Notes: generated by a model not told the origin, from the letters alone. A stretch of 64,000 nt of DNA from an uncultured Bacteroidales bacterium (GCA_900316045.1 ONBM01000001.1:90761-154760); one strand, 5' to 3'; shown: positions 33,984 through 44,156, counted from the first letter of the stretch. Numbers and translations are program-made.

Positions 33984-35965
33984 ACATGGAAACGGAGAGA
34001 CGAAATATTAAGAAACGGGACAGGATGGCGGTCATCTTGTACTACTGTTACTTTGCCCTTTTGATCTTGGGTGTCGTACTGGTGGGAAGAATCATATATA
34101 TTCAGTGTTTTTGGAGCCTGGATAAAGATGTCGAGAAGTTCTACCTGCCGAGAAACATCAAAAGCAAGATTGAGCCGGAACGTGGCGCCATAATATCCAA
34201 CGATGGCAGGCTGCTCGCGATTTCTACCCCTATGTACCAGCTGTACATGGACTGCACGGTAAGGAAAGATTATTTCAAATCACAGAAAGAGCCCATGAAA
34301 TTGGAGCAGGAGTGGCTTGCGAAGGCAAGGGCGTTCTGCAATGGCCTGGCCGAGGTGATGGGAGACAAGAGCGCCGATGAATATTACAGAGAAATAACGG
34401 CCGGAAGGCGAAACGGCGAGAAATACCTCAAGATAGGGAAACCAGTGGACAGAGAGACTTATCTGAAGATGAAGAAGATGCCACTGATGAATGAGGGCCA
34501 GTACAAGAGCGGCATCATAGTAGAGACTAAAGACTCCCGCCAATATCCTTACGGCACTCTGGCAAGGCGAACGATTGGTTACGTGAAAGACAATTCAAAC
34601 TCGAACGGAAACAACCACATAGGACTTGAGGGCAAATACGACTACGTGCTGCACGGAGAAGAAGGGAAAGTGTGGCTGAAGTCCACCGAGAACGGGAAAA
34701 TCCAGAATTACGACAGCACATTCGTTAAGCCGCAAGACGGATACGACGTAAGGACTACGTTAGACATCACGCTGCAGGACGTAGCAGACAAGGCGCTTAG
34801 GAAACAAATCACCGACGATAAGAGCATCGAGATGGGATGCGTCGTAATCATGGACGTGAAGACAGGTGCCATAAGAGCAATGGTGAACCTGATGAGGGAT
34901 TCCACAGACCAGAGCCTGAACGAGACATACAATATGGCCATAGGGCTGAGTTCAGAGCCTGGTTCGGTGTTCAAGGCCACCACGCTGATGACAGCGATAG
35001 AAGATGGCTACATCAAGTCTTTGGACGACAGCATACCGACTAACAACGGAATAATCCCCGGATACCCGCCAGACGACCACGTGAGAGGAATGAAATACAT
35101 CTCCTACCTGCATGGCTTCAAGATATCCTCGAACTATGTGTTCCGTTACCTGGCAGTTCACAATTATTCCGACAATCCGAAGAGATTCATTGACAAGCTG
35201 TACCTGTACAAATTAGGCCAGGCATGGGATTTCGACCTGGATGGCCTTCAGCCCCCGTATGTTCCAAATCCAGAATCACCATCATGGAGCGCTACCGACC
35301 TAGGCTCAGTAGCCATGGGTTACGCAGTGAAAGAGACTCCGCTGCACGTCCTTACGTTCTACAACGCCATCGCAAACAAAGGCAAGATGATGAAGCCATA
35401 CCTCGTGGAAAGCATAGAGCGAAATGGAGTAGTGAAAGAAAAGAGGGGGCCTAGCGTGCTGAACGCATCAATTTGTTCAAAAGCCACCGCAGACACCATG
35501 CTTAGGGCAATGAAGGCCGTGACTAGCGAAATGGGAGCGACTGCCTCAAGGAAGCTAAGAGGAGCGAAGCTGCAAGTGGCAGGAAAAACAGGGACTTCCA
35601 GGCAGACACTTACCGGGGAGCAGATAAAGAAATATGGAATGCAGAACCCTTACGTGACTAAAGACGGCAGCTATACAAACCTGGCTACCTTCGTAGGGTT
35701 CTTCCCTGCCGATGAGCCTAAATACAGCGCAATCATCTGCCTGAAATCTTACTTGATCCGGGGAAGCGTGTACGGAGGAGTGCTACCAGCGGCGGCATTA
35801 AGAGAAATCGTGGATCAAATCTACACCATGGATCCCGATTTGGGAGAAGTGCTGCACGAGACAGGCAAGATGCCGGAATTCAAAAAGGCCAGCGACAAGA
35901 AAGCCGATGAAAAGGCCGGCAAGAATATGGCCATAGAGAAGCGGAATGGGAAAAATAATAAATGA
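33980..35965 (+). CDS. ftsI: Division-specific penicillin-binding protein (FtsI/PBP3 type)
   Basis: A class B transpeptidase that cross-links septal peptidoglycan. The 661-residue protein has one N-terminal membrane helix (about 18-40), a PBP dimerisation domain starting near KSKIEPERGAIISNDG, and a transpeptidase domain. Motifs are SVFK (the SxxK nucleophile, in SSEPGSVFKATT, near residue 330), SSN (in ISSNYVFRYL) and KTG (in VAGKTGTSRQ, about 535). The C-terminal 40 residues are Lys-rich and unlike E. coli FtsI. It overlaps ftsL by four bases; murE starts five bases after its stop. Confidence 0.93.
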   Translation: MNMETERRNIKKRDRMAVILYYCYFALLILGVVLVGRIIYIQCFWSLDKDVEKFYLPRNIKSKIEPERGAIISNDGRLLAISTPMYQLYMDCTVRKDYFKSQKEPMKLEQEWLAKARAFCNGLAEVMGDKSADEYYREITAGRRNGEKYLKIGKPVDRETYLKMKKMPLMNEGQYKSGIIVETKDSRQYPYGTLARRTIGYVKDNSNSNGNNHIGLEGKYDYVLHGEEGKVWLKSTENGKIQNYDSTFVKPQDGYDVRTTLDITLQDVADKALRKQITDDKSIEMGCVVIMDVKTGAIRAMVNLMRDSTDQSLNETYNMAIGLSSEPGSVFKATTLMTAIEDGYIKSLDDSIPTNNGIIPGYPPDDHVRGMKYISYLHGFKISSNYVFRYLAVHNYSDNPKRFIDKLYLYKLGQAWDFDLDGLQPPYVPNPESPSWSATDLGSVAMGYAVKETPLHVLTFYNAIANKGKMMKPYLVESIERNGVVKEKRGPSVLNASICSKATADTMLRAMKAVTSEMGATASRKLRGAKLQVAGKTGTSRQTLTGEQIKKYGMQNPYVTKDGSYTNLATFVGFFPADEPKYSAIICLKSYLIRGSVYGGVLPAAALREIVDQIYTMDPDLGEVLHETGKMPEFKKASDKKADEKAGKNMAIEKRNGKNNK

Positions 35966-35969
35966 ATAT

Positions 35970-37460
35970 ATGATATTAAATGACATCATAGCAGATAGCG
36001 GGGTTGTCTCGGTGACCGGCGACAGGTACATCGAGATTTCGGACATCTGCAACGATTCCAGGAAAGCGACCCCGGGCTCTTTATTCATAGCAGTCAAGGG
36101 TCACGATGCCGATGGACAGACCTACATCGCTTCCGCCATCAAGGCGGGCGCGGTAGCAGTAGCCTACGAAGATGAAGACATCCTGGCTGAGCAGATTGCC
36201 AAGGCAGGCGGCGGAGCAGGGATAGCCTTGGTGAAAGTAGAAAATTCCAGGCATGCCGTGGCCATCATGGCAGCGAATTTCTACGATAACCCGTCTTGCA
36301 AGCTCACTCTTATAGGCATAACCGGGACGAATGGGAAAACGACTACCGTAACCCTGCTTTACAATCTGTTCATGTCGCTTGGCTACAATTGCGGATTGCT
36401 GTCTACGATTGCGAATTTCGTAGGGAAGCATCGTTCCGAGACGGAAAACACAACGGCCGACCCAATCACTATCAACTACTTAATGCACGAGATGGTGAAT
36501 GAGGGCTGCGAATACTGCTTCATGGAAGTCAGTTCCATAGGCCTGGAGCAAGAACGAGTCTCGGGGCTGGAATTCAAAGTTGCCATATTCTCTAACCTCA
36601 CTCACGACCATCTGGATTATCATAAGACATTCGCTGAATACCTAAGATGCAAGAAATTGTTCTTCGACAACTTGGGGGCGAATGCCGTCGCAATCACAAA
36701 CGTGGATGACAAAAACGGGATGGTTATGGTGCAGAATACGAAGGCGAGAGTGGTGACATATTCTTGCAAAGGCATGGCAGATCACACTTGCAGGATAATG
36801 GAAGAGAGCATGGAGGGCATGTTGCTGAGAATCGATGGCAGAGAAGCCTGGACGAAGCTCATCGGCCAGCACAATGCCTATAACATATTGGCAATATATT
36901 GCGCCGCTCTTGCCGTGGGGGCAAATCCTGACGAGACCCTTGTGAAAATCAGCGGCCTTGGTCCTGCGACTGGCAGGCTGGAGAACAGGAAAGGGCCTAA
37001 TGACATAACAGCCGTGATAGATTATGCCCACACTCCGGATGCACTTGAGAACGTACTGAAAACCCTGAAGGACATCGATAAGGGTAGGACGCTGATATGC
37101 TTGTTCGGCTGCGGAGGAGACAGGGACAAGACCAAGAGGCCAGAGATGGCGAAAATCGCCGAAGAATATGCCGACAGGATTATTGTCACGTCAGACAACA
37201 GCCGCACCGAGAAGACAGAGGATATAATGAATGACATAAAAGCCGGTTTCTCCCCTAAGGGACTAGCCAAGGCCATATTCATAGCAGACAGAAAAGAAGC
37301 CATTCGCACGGCGGTGATGACGGCTCCTAAGGGTGCGGTCATACTGCTGGCAGGCAAAGGGCATGAGACCTACCAGATAATCGGCTCCGAGCATCGTCAT
37401 TTCGATGAAAGAGAGGTGCTGGACGAGGTATTCTCGCAGGTTAACACAGAAAACAAGTAA
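35970..37460 (+). CDS. murE: UDP-N-acetylmuramoyl-tripeptide synthetase MurE
   Basis: MurE adds the third amino acid, meso-diaminopimelate in most Gram-negatives, to UDP-MurNAc-dipeptide. The 496-residue ligase has an N-terminal Mur domain (DICNDSRKATPGSLFIAVKG), the ATP loop GITGTNGKTTT (about 111-121), the central domain (FSNLTHDHLDYH) and the C-terminal domain with VIDYAHTPDALENVL. The diamino-acid recognition motif, usually DNPR, reads DNSR: the Arg remains, the Pro does not. ATG 35970 was chosen because it follows the PBP stop; an earlier ATG at 35946 lies inside the PBP gene. Confidence 0.93.
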   Translation: MILNDIIADSGVVSVTGDRYIEISDICNDSRKATPGSLFIAVKGHDADGQTYIASAIKAGAVAVAYEDEDILAEQIAKAGGGAGIALVKVENSRHAVAIMAANFYDNPSCKLTLIGITGTNGKTTTVTLLYNLFMSLGYNCGLLSTIANFVGKHRSETENTTADPITINYLMHEMVNEGCEYCFMEVSSIGLEQERVSGLEFKVAIFSNLTHDHLDYHKTFAEYLRCKKLFFDNLGANAVAITNVDDKNGMVMVQNTKARVVTYSCKGMADHTCRIMEESMEGMLLRIDGREAWTKLIGQHNAYNILAIYCAALAVGANPDETLVKISGLGPATGRLENRKGPNDITAVIDYAHTPDALENVLKTLKDIDKGRTLICLFGCGGDRDKTKRPEMAKIAEEYADRIIVTSDNSRTEKTEDIMNDIKAGFSPKGLAKAIFIADRKEAIRTAVMTAPKGAVILLAGKGHETYQIIGSEHRHFDEREVLDEVFSQVNTENK

Positions 37461-37461
37461 T

Positions 37462-38772
37462 ATGATATACCATTTATTCCAAGCGCTTAAAGATTATGAC
37501 ATTCCCGGACAGGGGCTGTTCACCTATCTGTCCTTCCGAGGGATTCTGTCCAGCGTAACGGCAATGCTGCTAGCTTTCTTCCTTGGGAAGTCGATCATAA
37601 AATGGCTTCAGAAGAAGCAGATTGGGGAAACTATAAGGAATCTCGGCCTGGAAGGGCAGATGCAGAAAAAGGGCACGCCTACAATGGGCGGAATAATAAT
37701 CATAATTTCCGTGCTAGTTCCCGTCTTGCTGTTCTGCGACCTTACGAATATCTACGTCATATTGCTTGTCATCACCACATTATGGTGCGGAGCCTTGGGC
37801 TATGCAGACGATTACATCAAGGTTTACAAGCACGACAAAGAAGGCCTGCACCCGAAAGTGAAGCTAGCGGGGCAGATTGTCCTTGGCTTCATCGTAGGCC
37901 TTGCGGTGTGCTTCAGCAACGACATCGTGGTCCGCGAGAAAGTACCCGTGAAGGTAGGAGAGCAGAATATCGTGGAGCAAGGAAACACTCATTCGCTGAA
38001 CGTGGATTCAGAAACTCTCGTGGCCCAAGACGTGGGGTGGAAGATGGAGAACGTCGTAAAAAGCACGAAGACGACGATTCCGTTCGTGAAGGATCACGAG
38101 TTCGATTACAAATGGCTGTCACCGTTCAAGGGTCGCTGGGGCTGGTATTGCAAATGGGCAATCTACGTGTTCATGATAGTGATAGTAATCACGGCACTGT
38201 CTAATGGCACGAACCTCACGGATGGCCTGGATGGCCTTGCGGCGGGGACTACCGCTATCGTAGGCGTGGTAATCGGCATTCTGGCTTGGCTTAGCGGTAA
38301 TTTGCTAAATTCCAATTACTTGAATATAATGTATATCCCAGGAGCCGGAGAAATTGCCGTGTTCATGTCTGCATTCGTAGGCGCCCTGCTTGGATTCTTG
38401 TGGTACAATTCTTATCCTGCCCAAGTGTTCATGGGTGACACGGGAAGCCTGACCATAGGTGGCATCGTTGGGGTAAGTGCCGTGCTGATTCGCAAGGAAC
38501 TGCTGCTGCCCCTGCTATGCGGAATATTCCTGGTAGAAGCACTGTCAGTAATCATTCAGAGATATTACTTCAAATACACGAAAAAGAAATACGGCGAGGG
38601 GCGGAGGGTGTTCAAAATGACGCCGCTGCACCATCACTATCAGAAGGAGGGGGTGCCTGCGCTCATCAGCAAGCCTGCGCATGCCGTTCCGGAGGCTAAA
38701 ATAGTGACGCGGTTCTGGATGATAGGCATCATCCTAGCCGCCGCAACGCTGGCATTGCTGAAAATAAGATGA
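37462..38772 (+). CDS. mraY: Phospho-N-acetylmuramoyl-pentapeptide transferase MraY
   Basis: MraY transfers phospho-MurNAc-pentapeptide to undecaprenyl phosphate, giving lipid I. The 436-residue protein has about ten membrane helices and the conserved motifs KKGTPTMGGI (69-78), ADDYIKV (115-121), NGTNLTDGLDGLA (248-260) and the cytoplasmic HHHYQKEG. A loop of roughly 65 residues (about 155-220) between helices is longer than in E. coli, as is usual for Bacteroidota. It follows murE by one base, without an intervening murF. An 83-base gap to murD carries a REP-like arm. Confidence 0.95.
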   Translation: MIYHLFQALKDYDIPGQGLFTYLSFRGILSSVTAMLLAFFLGKSIIKWLQKKQIGETIRNLGLEGQMQKKGTPTMGGIIIIISVLVPVLLFCDLTNIYVILLVITTLWCGALGYADDYIKVYKHDKEGLHPKVKLAGQIVLGFIVGLAVCFSNDIVVREKVPVKVGEQNIVEQGNTHSLNVDSETLVAQDVGWKMENVVKSTKTTIPFVKDHEFDYKWLSPFKGRWGWYCKWAIYVFMIVIVITALSNGTNLTDGLDGLAAGTTAIVGVVIGILAWLSGNLLNSNYLNIMYIPGAGEIAVFMSAFVGALLGFLWYNSYPAQVFMGDTGSLTIGGIVGVSAVLIRKELLLPLLCGIFLVEALSVIIQRYYFKYTKKKYGEGRRVFKMTPLHHHYQKEGVPALISKPAHAVPEAKIVTRFWMIGIILAAATLALLKIR

Positions 38773-38789
38773 TAACAGAAAATAATGCT

Positions 38790-38815
38790 GTCATCCCGAA
38801 CTTGATTCAGGATCT
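38790..38815. repeat. REP-like single palindromic arm
   Basis: This arm (GTCATCCCGAAC, then TTGATTCAGGATCT) matches the arms of the element at 11171-11240, closest to the reverse complement of the second arm. It lies in the only sizeable gap of the dcw cluster, between mraY and murD, and could form a hairpin in the message there. Confidence 0.6.
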
Positions 38816-38855
38816 GGCAATGAGAACGAAAATGAACATAAAATATTAATAGAAT

Positions 38856-40196
38856 ATGTCTAGAATAGTCGTTTTAGGTGGCGGAGAGAGCGGAGTCGGT
38901 TCCGCCGTGCTTGCAAAGGTGAAAGGATTCGACGTTTTCCTTTCCGACAATGGCAAGATAGCCGACCATTACGCCGATGACTTGAAGAAATGGGACATTC
39001 CTTTCGAGCAGGGAGGCCATAGCGAGGATAAAATCTTGAATGCCGACGAAGTGGTGAAGAGTCCTGGCATCCCGAACGATGCCCCGATGGTGAAGAAGAT
39101 CGAGCAAAAGGGCATCCATATAATCTCTGAAATTGAGTTCGCAGGCCGTTACGACACTGCGAAAAAGATCTGCGTGACTGGAAGCAACGGCAAGACTACC
39201 ACGACTTCATTAATATATTACCTGCTGAAGAATGCCGGGCTTAACGTCGGCCTGGGCGGCAACATCGGCAAGAGCTATGCGTACCAGGTAGCGACCGAAC
39301 ACTTTGACTATTATGTGTTGGAAATAAGCAGCTTCCAGCTGGACAACTGCTACGATTTCCATCCCGACATCGCAATAATAACAAACATAACGCCAGATCA
39401 TCTGGACCGCTACGACTACGATTTGGAGAACTACGTGAAGGCCAAATTCCGCATCACGAGGAACCTTAGCCCGAAGGACTGCTTCATCTTCGATTCCGAT
39501 GATGAAATTACAGTCGGGCACCTGAACAAGATCATCATCACGGCCAAGATGCTGCCGTTCACGCAAAAGAAGGAAGTGCCTCAGGGAGCATTCCTGAAAG
39601 GAGACAAGATAGTCGCCAGGTATGAGGAAGAAGAGTGCGACATCTACCTCAAAGAACTGTCCCTGAGCGGCAAACATAACATTTACAATTCCATGGCCGC
39701 AGCCTTGGCTGCAAAAGTTTCTGGAATAGACAACAGGGTAATCCGCGAGGCATTCGCTACTTTCAAGCCGATCGAGCATCGACTGGAACCTGTGCAGACG
39801 ATTAAAGACGTACTCTACATCAATGACTCCAAGGCGACGAACGTGGATGCTGCATGGTATGCCTTGGAGTGCCAGACCAGACCGGTCGTGTGGATTTGCG
39901 GGGGCAAGGACAAAGGCAACGACTATGAGGTTCTGAAACCACTCGTGAAAGAAAAGGTTAAGGCAATTGTCTGCCTTGGAATAGACAACCACAAATTCCA
40001 CGAGGCGTTCGAAGACATCGTGGGTAAGGAAAACATGGTGGAGACTCGCAGCGCCGAAGATGCAGTTAAAGAGGCTTCTAAATTCGCCAAGGCTGGGGAC
40101 GTAGTGCTGCTAAGCCCTTGCTGCGCCAGCTTCGACCTTTTCCACAACATGGAAGAGAGGGGCGAGAAATTCAAAGAAGCGGTAAGGAGGCTCTAG
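38856..40196 (+). CDS. murD: UDP-N-acetylmuramoylalanine--D-glutamate ligase MurD
   Basis: MurD adds D-Glu to UDP-MurNAc-L-Ala. The 446-residue protein has the N-terminal Rossmann part (RIVVLGGGESGVGSAVLA), the ATP loop CVTGSNGKTTTTSL (about 106-119), the central motifs YVLEISSFQLD and ITNITPDHLDRY, and the C-terminal INDSKATNVDAAWYAL and LLSPCCASFDLF. All fit MurD. It starts in a GAATATG context after the gap that holds a palindromic element, so its translation may be set apart from mraY. FtsW follows after 19 bases. Confidence 0.95.
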   Translation: MSRIVVLGGGESGVGSAVLAKVKGFDVFLSDNGKIADHYADDLKKWDIPFEQGGHSEDKILNADEVVKSPGIPNDAPMVKKIEQKGIHIISEIEFAGRYDTAKKICVTGSNGKTTTTSLIYYLLKNAGLNVGLGGNIGKSYAYQVATEHFDYYVLEISSFQLDNCYDFHPDIAIITNITPDHLDRYDYDLENYVKAKFRITRNLSPKDCFIFDSDDEITVGHLNKIIITAKMLPFTQKKEVPQGAFLKGDKIVARYEEEECDIYLKELSLSGKHNIYNSMAAALAAKVSGIDNRVIREAFATFKPIEHRLEPVQTIKDVLYINDSKATNVDAAWYALECQTRPVVWICGGKDKGNDYEVLKPLVKEKVKAIVCLGIDNHKFHEAFEDIVGKENMVETRSAEDAVKEASKFAKAGDVVLLSPCCASFDLFHNMEERGEKFKEAVRRL

Positions 40197-40215
40197 GAAT
40201 ATAACATATTCATTC

Positions 40216-41640
40216 ATGGCAGAGAAAACGAAGAAAAAGAGTAGTCTTTGGACCTTCGCAGAGAACTTCGAAGGTGATAAGGTAGTATGGATGATTGTCC
40301 TGCTGCTGATGATGATTTCCATCGTGGCAATATTCTCGTCCACTACGCAACTAGCGCTGCAGCAAGGGACGACCAGGATGGCAATCGTCGGGGAGCAGAT
40401 GGCCATCACCCTGGCCGGCCTGGTTCTCATAATAATCTGCTATAACATCAAGTCCATTGGCTTTTACAGGGTAATATCGCAGCTAGGCTTCATGTTCTGC
40501 CTGTTCCTGTTGCTGATCCTGGCTTTCAAGAAGAAAGTGGGGCCTTTCAAGCCGGAATTCATCAACAATGCCTGGCGAATCGTGAAAGTCGGCGGCATCC
40601 AGATACATGTGTTCGAGGTGACTAAAATAGGGATGGTGATGTACTTGTCATGGGCAGTGAACGCCTATGTCAAGGATAAGTTCATGATTGCAAACATCCT
40701 GGCAAAGAAATACCCCATCCTGGGAAAGCCTATCGCGAAAAAACTCGGATATATCTACATCCCTATGTTCATCGTCTGCGTCCTGATCATGGTCGGAAGC
40801 CTTTCCAGCACGCTCCTGATCGGCCTTCTGATGTTCTTCACCATCCTCATCGGAGGCATCAGCATCAGGGAACTCATCCTCCCTGCCATCATCGCAATAG
40901 GAATACTATTCGGATGCATAGGCATAAACCAGATTTCCGATAAACCCGCCGACAAGAAACCATTCCCTCACCTTGAAACTGCCCTGAACAGAATTAAAGG
41001 AAATGACAGAGAGGACACTTTCGAGATTCTGAGGACCGAACCTCGCGGAAGCGAGAAATTCCAGGAAGCCCTGGACGAAAGCATGCAGCCAGTGAGCGCC
41101 AAATTAGCGATTCATCAGGGCGGGCTGATAGGCAAAGGACCAGGACGAAGCACACAGAGGTACGTCACGCCCATCATGTTCGAGGACTACATGTTCAGTT
41201 TCATCGTTGAAGAATATGGCTTGCTGGGCGGAATATTCGTAATAATTCTGTACGTCAGCCTGATGGCAAGAGGTTCGATCATAGTGAAGAACTGCGACAA
41301 TCAGTTCGCCAAAACTTGCGTGGCAGGACTGGTGTTCCTAATCTCGGTTCAGGCAATGCTGCACATTATGGTGAACTGCGACCTTGGGCCGCACACCGGC
41401 CAGACTCTGCCCATGATAAGCCACGGCAACTCGTCATTCCTGATGTTCAGCATAGCGTTCGGAATAATTTTGTCCATAAGCCGGATGGCTAAGAGGAAAA
41501 TCGACAAGGAGTCGGCTAAGGCTGCTCCTCTCGTGGAACACGATAACGTGAGAGATAGCGTCTCGGAGTGCGAGTCTCTGGACGATGACATACAGGAAGA
41601 AGCAGATGAACTTTCAAATTTCGATGATATTCAAAACTAG
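40216..41640 (+). CDS. ftsW: Lipid II polymerase / cell division protein FtsW
   Basis: FtsW is the septal SEDS glycosyltransferase working with FtsI. The 474-residue protein has about ten membrane helices and the SEDS motifs: SLSSTLLIGLLMF, IAIHQGG-like LAIHQGGLIGKGPGRSTQ, and NCDLGPHTGQTLPMISHGNSSFL. The normal glycine pair near the end (GGSS) is GNSS here. A loop and an acidic C-terminal tail of about 55 residues extend beyond the last helix. It lies between murD and murG as expected. The inverted repeat GAATAT-AAC-ATATTC (40197-40211) lies just before its start. Confidence 0.93.
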   Translation: MAEKTKKKSSLWTFAENFEGDKVVWMIVLLLMMISIVAIFSSTTQLALQQGTTRMAIVGEQMAITLAGLVLIIICYNIKSIGFYRVISQLGFMFCLFLLLILAFKKKVGPFKPEFINNAWRIVKVGGIQIHVFEVTKIGMVMYLSWAVNAYVKDKFMIANILAKKYPILGKPIAKKLGYIYIPMFIVCVLIMVGSLSSTLLIGLLMFFTILIGGISIRELILPAIIAIGILFGCIGINQISDKPADKKPFPHLETALNRIKGNDREDTFEILRTEPRGSEKFQEALDESMQPVSAKLAIHQGGLIGKGPGRSTQRYVTPIMFEDYMFSFIVEEYGLLGGIFVIILYVSLMARGSIIVKNCDNQFAKTCVAGLVFLISVQAMLHIMVNCDLGPHTGQTLPMISHGNSSFLMFSIAFGIILSISRMAKRKIDKESAKAAPLVEHDNVRDSVSECESLDDDIQEEADELSNFDDIQN

Positions 41641-41649
41641 GAGGCTGTC

Positions 41650-42798
41650 ATGGAATATAAAGCGTTAAGGGTCATAATAAGCGGAGGAGGCACAGGGGGA
41701 CACATTTTCCCGGCCCTGTCTATCGCAAACAAACTTAAGGAATTGAATCCAGCGACGGAAATTCTTTTCGTTGGCGCAAAAGGGAAAATGGAGATGGAGA
41801 AGGTGCCTGCGGCTGGTTACAAGATTGTCGGGCTGCCAATCGTCGGCCTGCAGAGGAAACTGAATTTCAGGAATATGATAAATGACCTCCAAGTCCCGTT
41901 CAAGGTGCTTGAGAGCAATAATAAAGCGAAGAAGATAATCCGGGAGTTCAAGCCGGACGTGGCCGTGGGAGTGGGTGGTTATGCCAGCGCTCCCCTGCTC
42001 TGGGCAGCCACGAAACTCGGGATTCCTTCGCTCATTCAGGAACAGAACGGTTTCGCTGGGCTCACGAACAAGAAGCTTGGCCCGAAAGTTCAAAAGATTT
42101 GCGTGGCTTACGACGGAATGGAGAGGTTCTTCCCTGCCGGGAAAATCGTGAAGACCGGGAACCCTATCAGGAGCGTTTTCGTGCCTTGCACGCCTGAAAT
42201 GAAAGCAGAAGGAATTAAAGAATATGGCTTGGACCCAGCCCACAAGCACATATTCATAGTTGGCGGCAGCCTGGGCAGCGCCAGGTTCAACCACTGCATG
42301 AGGGAATTCATCGAGGAAGGGTGCAAAGGGCTGGAGAACGTGGACATTCTCTGGCAGTGCGGGAAATACTACAAGACCGGAATAGATGAGTTCATGAAGG
42401 ATGCGAAAGAGAAAGGCCTTGGCGGAGAGAGCCTAAGGAACATTCATTATTCCGACTTCATTGGAAGGATGGATCTGGCCTACGCTGCGGCAGACATCGT
42501 GATTTCTCGTTCAGGGGCCAGCTCGGTTTCGGAGCTTTGCGCAGCTCACAAAGCCGTGATATTCGTGCCTTCTCCTAACGTAGCTGAAGACCACCAGACG
42601 CATAACGCCATGGCGCTCGTGAATAAAAACGCTGCGCTCATCGTAAAGGACTCCGATGCACCGGAGAAGATGATTCATGCCGCCCTCAACCTGCTGAAAG
42701 AGCCGGCGAAGATTCACGAATTGGAGGAAAATGCGGGAAAGATGGCGCTTCCAGACGCAGCGCAGAAAATAGCAGATGAGATTTATTCAATAATATGA
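41650..42798 (+). CDS. murG: UDP-N-acetylglucosamine--lipid I transferase MurG
   Basis: MurG adds GlcNAc to lipid I, making lipid II on the cytoplasmic face. The 382-residue GT-B enzyme has the N-terminal glycine loop ISGGGTGGHIFPALSIA (about 9-25), the GVGGYASAPLLWAA segment, a second loop FIVGGSLGSARFN (about 200-212) and the UDP-GlcNAc-binding SRSGASSVSEL. Length is slightly above the E. coli protein. The end overlaps murC by four bases. Confidence 0.95.
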   Translation: MEYKALRVIISGGGTGGHIFPALSIANKLKELNPATEILFVGAKGKMEMEKVPAAGYKIVGLPIVGLQRKLNFRNMINDLQVPFKVLESNNKAKKIIREFKPDVAVGVGGYASAPLLWAATKLGIPSLIQEQNGFAGLTNKKLGPKVQKICVAYDGMERFFPAGKIVKTGNPIRSVFVPCTPEMKAEGIKEYGLDPAHKHIFIVGGSLGSARFNHCMREFIEEGCKGLENVDILWQCGKYYKTGIDEFMKDAKEKGLGGESLRNIHYSDFIGRMDLAYAAADIVISRSGASSVSELCAAHKAVIFVPSPNVAEDHQTHNAMALVNKNAALIVKDSDAPEKMIHAALNLLKEPAKIHELEENAGKMALPDAAQKIADEIYSII

Positions 42799-44156
42799 AG
42801 TATTCAAAAATATATTTCCTTGGCATTGGCGGCATTGGCATGAGCGCCATTGCAAGATATTATAAATTCAAGGGATATCCTGTGGCAGGTTATGATAAGA
42901 CACCCTCGGAACTGACTCACGAGCTGGAGAAAGAGGGCATAGAGATTCATTACGCCGATGACCCAGATTATATTCCTAAGGACATGGCTTCCACGCTAGT
43001 GGTTTACACGCCAGCAATTCCCCAGACGCTGAAAGAGTTCCAGTTCGTGAAAGAACACGGCTACACGCTAATCAAGCGTTCAAGGATGCTGGGTGAGCTC
43101 TCAGAAGGGCAGACATGCCTGGCGGTTGCAGGCACTCACGGGAAAACCACCACCAGCACGCTCATTGCGCACATTCTTCAAGAAAGTGGCGAGGGCTGCT
43201 CGGCCTTCCTTGGCGGAATATCCAAGAATTACGGCACGAACTTGCTAACGAGCCACACTCCAACATTCGTGGCAGAGGCCGACGAGTTCGATCGCTCTTT
43301 CTTGCAGCTGCACCCTGCAATAGCAGTGATTACGGCAATGGACGCAGATCATCTGGACATTTACGGCACTCTTGCCGAATACATCAAGGCTTTCAAGGCT
43401 TTTGCCTCGCAAGTAAGACGCTCGGTAATCGTGAAACAGGGACTGGACATCACCTCCGCAGACACAAAGGCGAAAATCTTGCGCTACAGCTACGACGATG
43501 CCGCCTCGGACTTTTACGCTAAAAACATCAGTCCTGATGCTTTCGGACACTATGTCTTCGACTTAGTTTACCCTAAAGGAGTGCTGACTGGCATCAGGGT
43601 TGGCGTTCCAGGCTGGATAAACGTAGAAAACAGCGTGGCCGCAGCAGCGGCCTGCCTGACTCACGGGGTTAATCCTAATGCAATCAGGAAAGCGATAGGC
43701 TCATTCCAGGGCGTCCGCAGAAGGCTGGATGAACATATTAACTCATCAGAGATTGCATATATTGATGACTATGCCCATCACCCGAAAGAATTGGCTTCAG
43801 CGATTTCTTCCATAAGGGGAATATTCCCCGGCAGGAAACTGACAGCCATATTCCAGCCTCACCTTTACACCAGAACCAGGGATTTCGCAGACGATTTCGC
43901 CCAAGCGCTTAGCGCAGTTGACAAGCTAATACTTCTGGACATTTATCCTGCAAGAGAGGAACCTATCCCTGGCGTGACCTCCAAGCTGATTTACGACAAG
44001 GTGACAGCTCCTCAGAAAGTGCTCATCACCAAAGAAGAGCTTATGGATTTCCTTGCTAACGAGCCAATTGACGTGCTAGCCACATTTGGAGCTGGCAACA
44101 TTGACAGGTTCATCGAGCCGATAACCCAAATGCTGGAAGACAGACTGAAGAAATGA
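42795..44156 (+). CDS. murC: UDP-N-acetylmuramate--L-alanine ligase MurC
   Basis: MurC adds L-Ala to UDP-MurNAc, the first step of the stem peptide. The 453-residue protein has the N-terminal motif YFLGIGGIGMSAIARYY (8-24), the ATP loop VAGTHGKTTTSTL (about 112-124), the central AEADEFDRSFLQLHP and the C-terminal IDDYAHHPKELASAI with FQPHLYTRTRDFADDFA. AGTHGKTTT marks MurC. It overlaps murG and ftsQ by four bases each, so translation is coupled across the three genes. Confidence 0.95.
   Translation: MKYSKIYFLGIGGIGMSAIARYYKFKGYPVAGYDKTPSELTHELEKEGIEIHYADDPDYIPKDMASTLVVYTPAIPQTLKEFQFVKEHGYTLIKRSRMLGELSEGQTCLAVAGTHGKTTTSTLIAHILQESGEGCSAFLGGISKNYGTNLLTSHTPTFVAEADEFDRSFLQLHPAIAVITAMDADHLDIYGTLAEYIKAFKAFASQVRRSVIVKQGLDITSADTKAKILRYSYDDAASDFYAKNISPDAFGHYVFDLVYPKGVLTGIRVGVPGWINVENSVAAAAACLTHGVNPNAIRKAIGSFQGVRRRLDEHINSSEIAYIDDYAHHPKELASAISSIRGIFPGRKLTAIFQPHLYTRTRDFADDFAQALSAVDKLILLDIYPAREEPIPGVTSKLIYDKVTAPQKVLITKEELMDFLANEPIDVLATFGAGNIDRFIEPITQMLEDRLKK

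Noticed and set aside
39210..40001. Minus-strand open frame of 263 codons inside murD
   Set aside because: Shadow of murD within a continuous plus-strand cluster; no domain seen.
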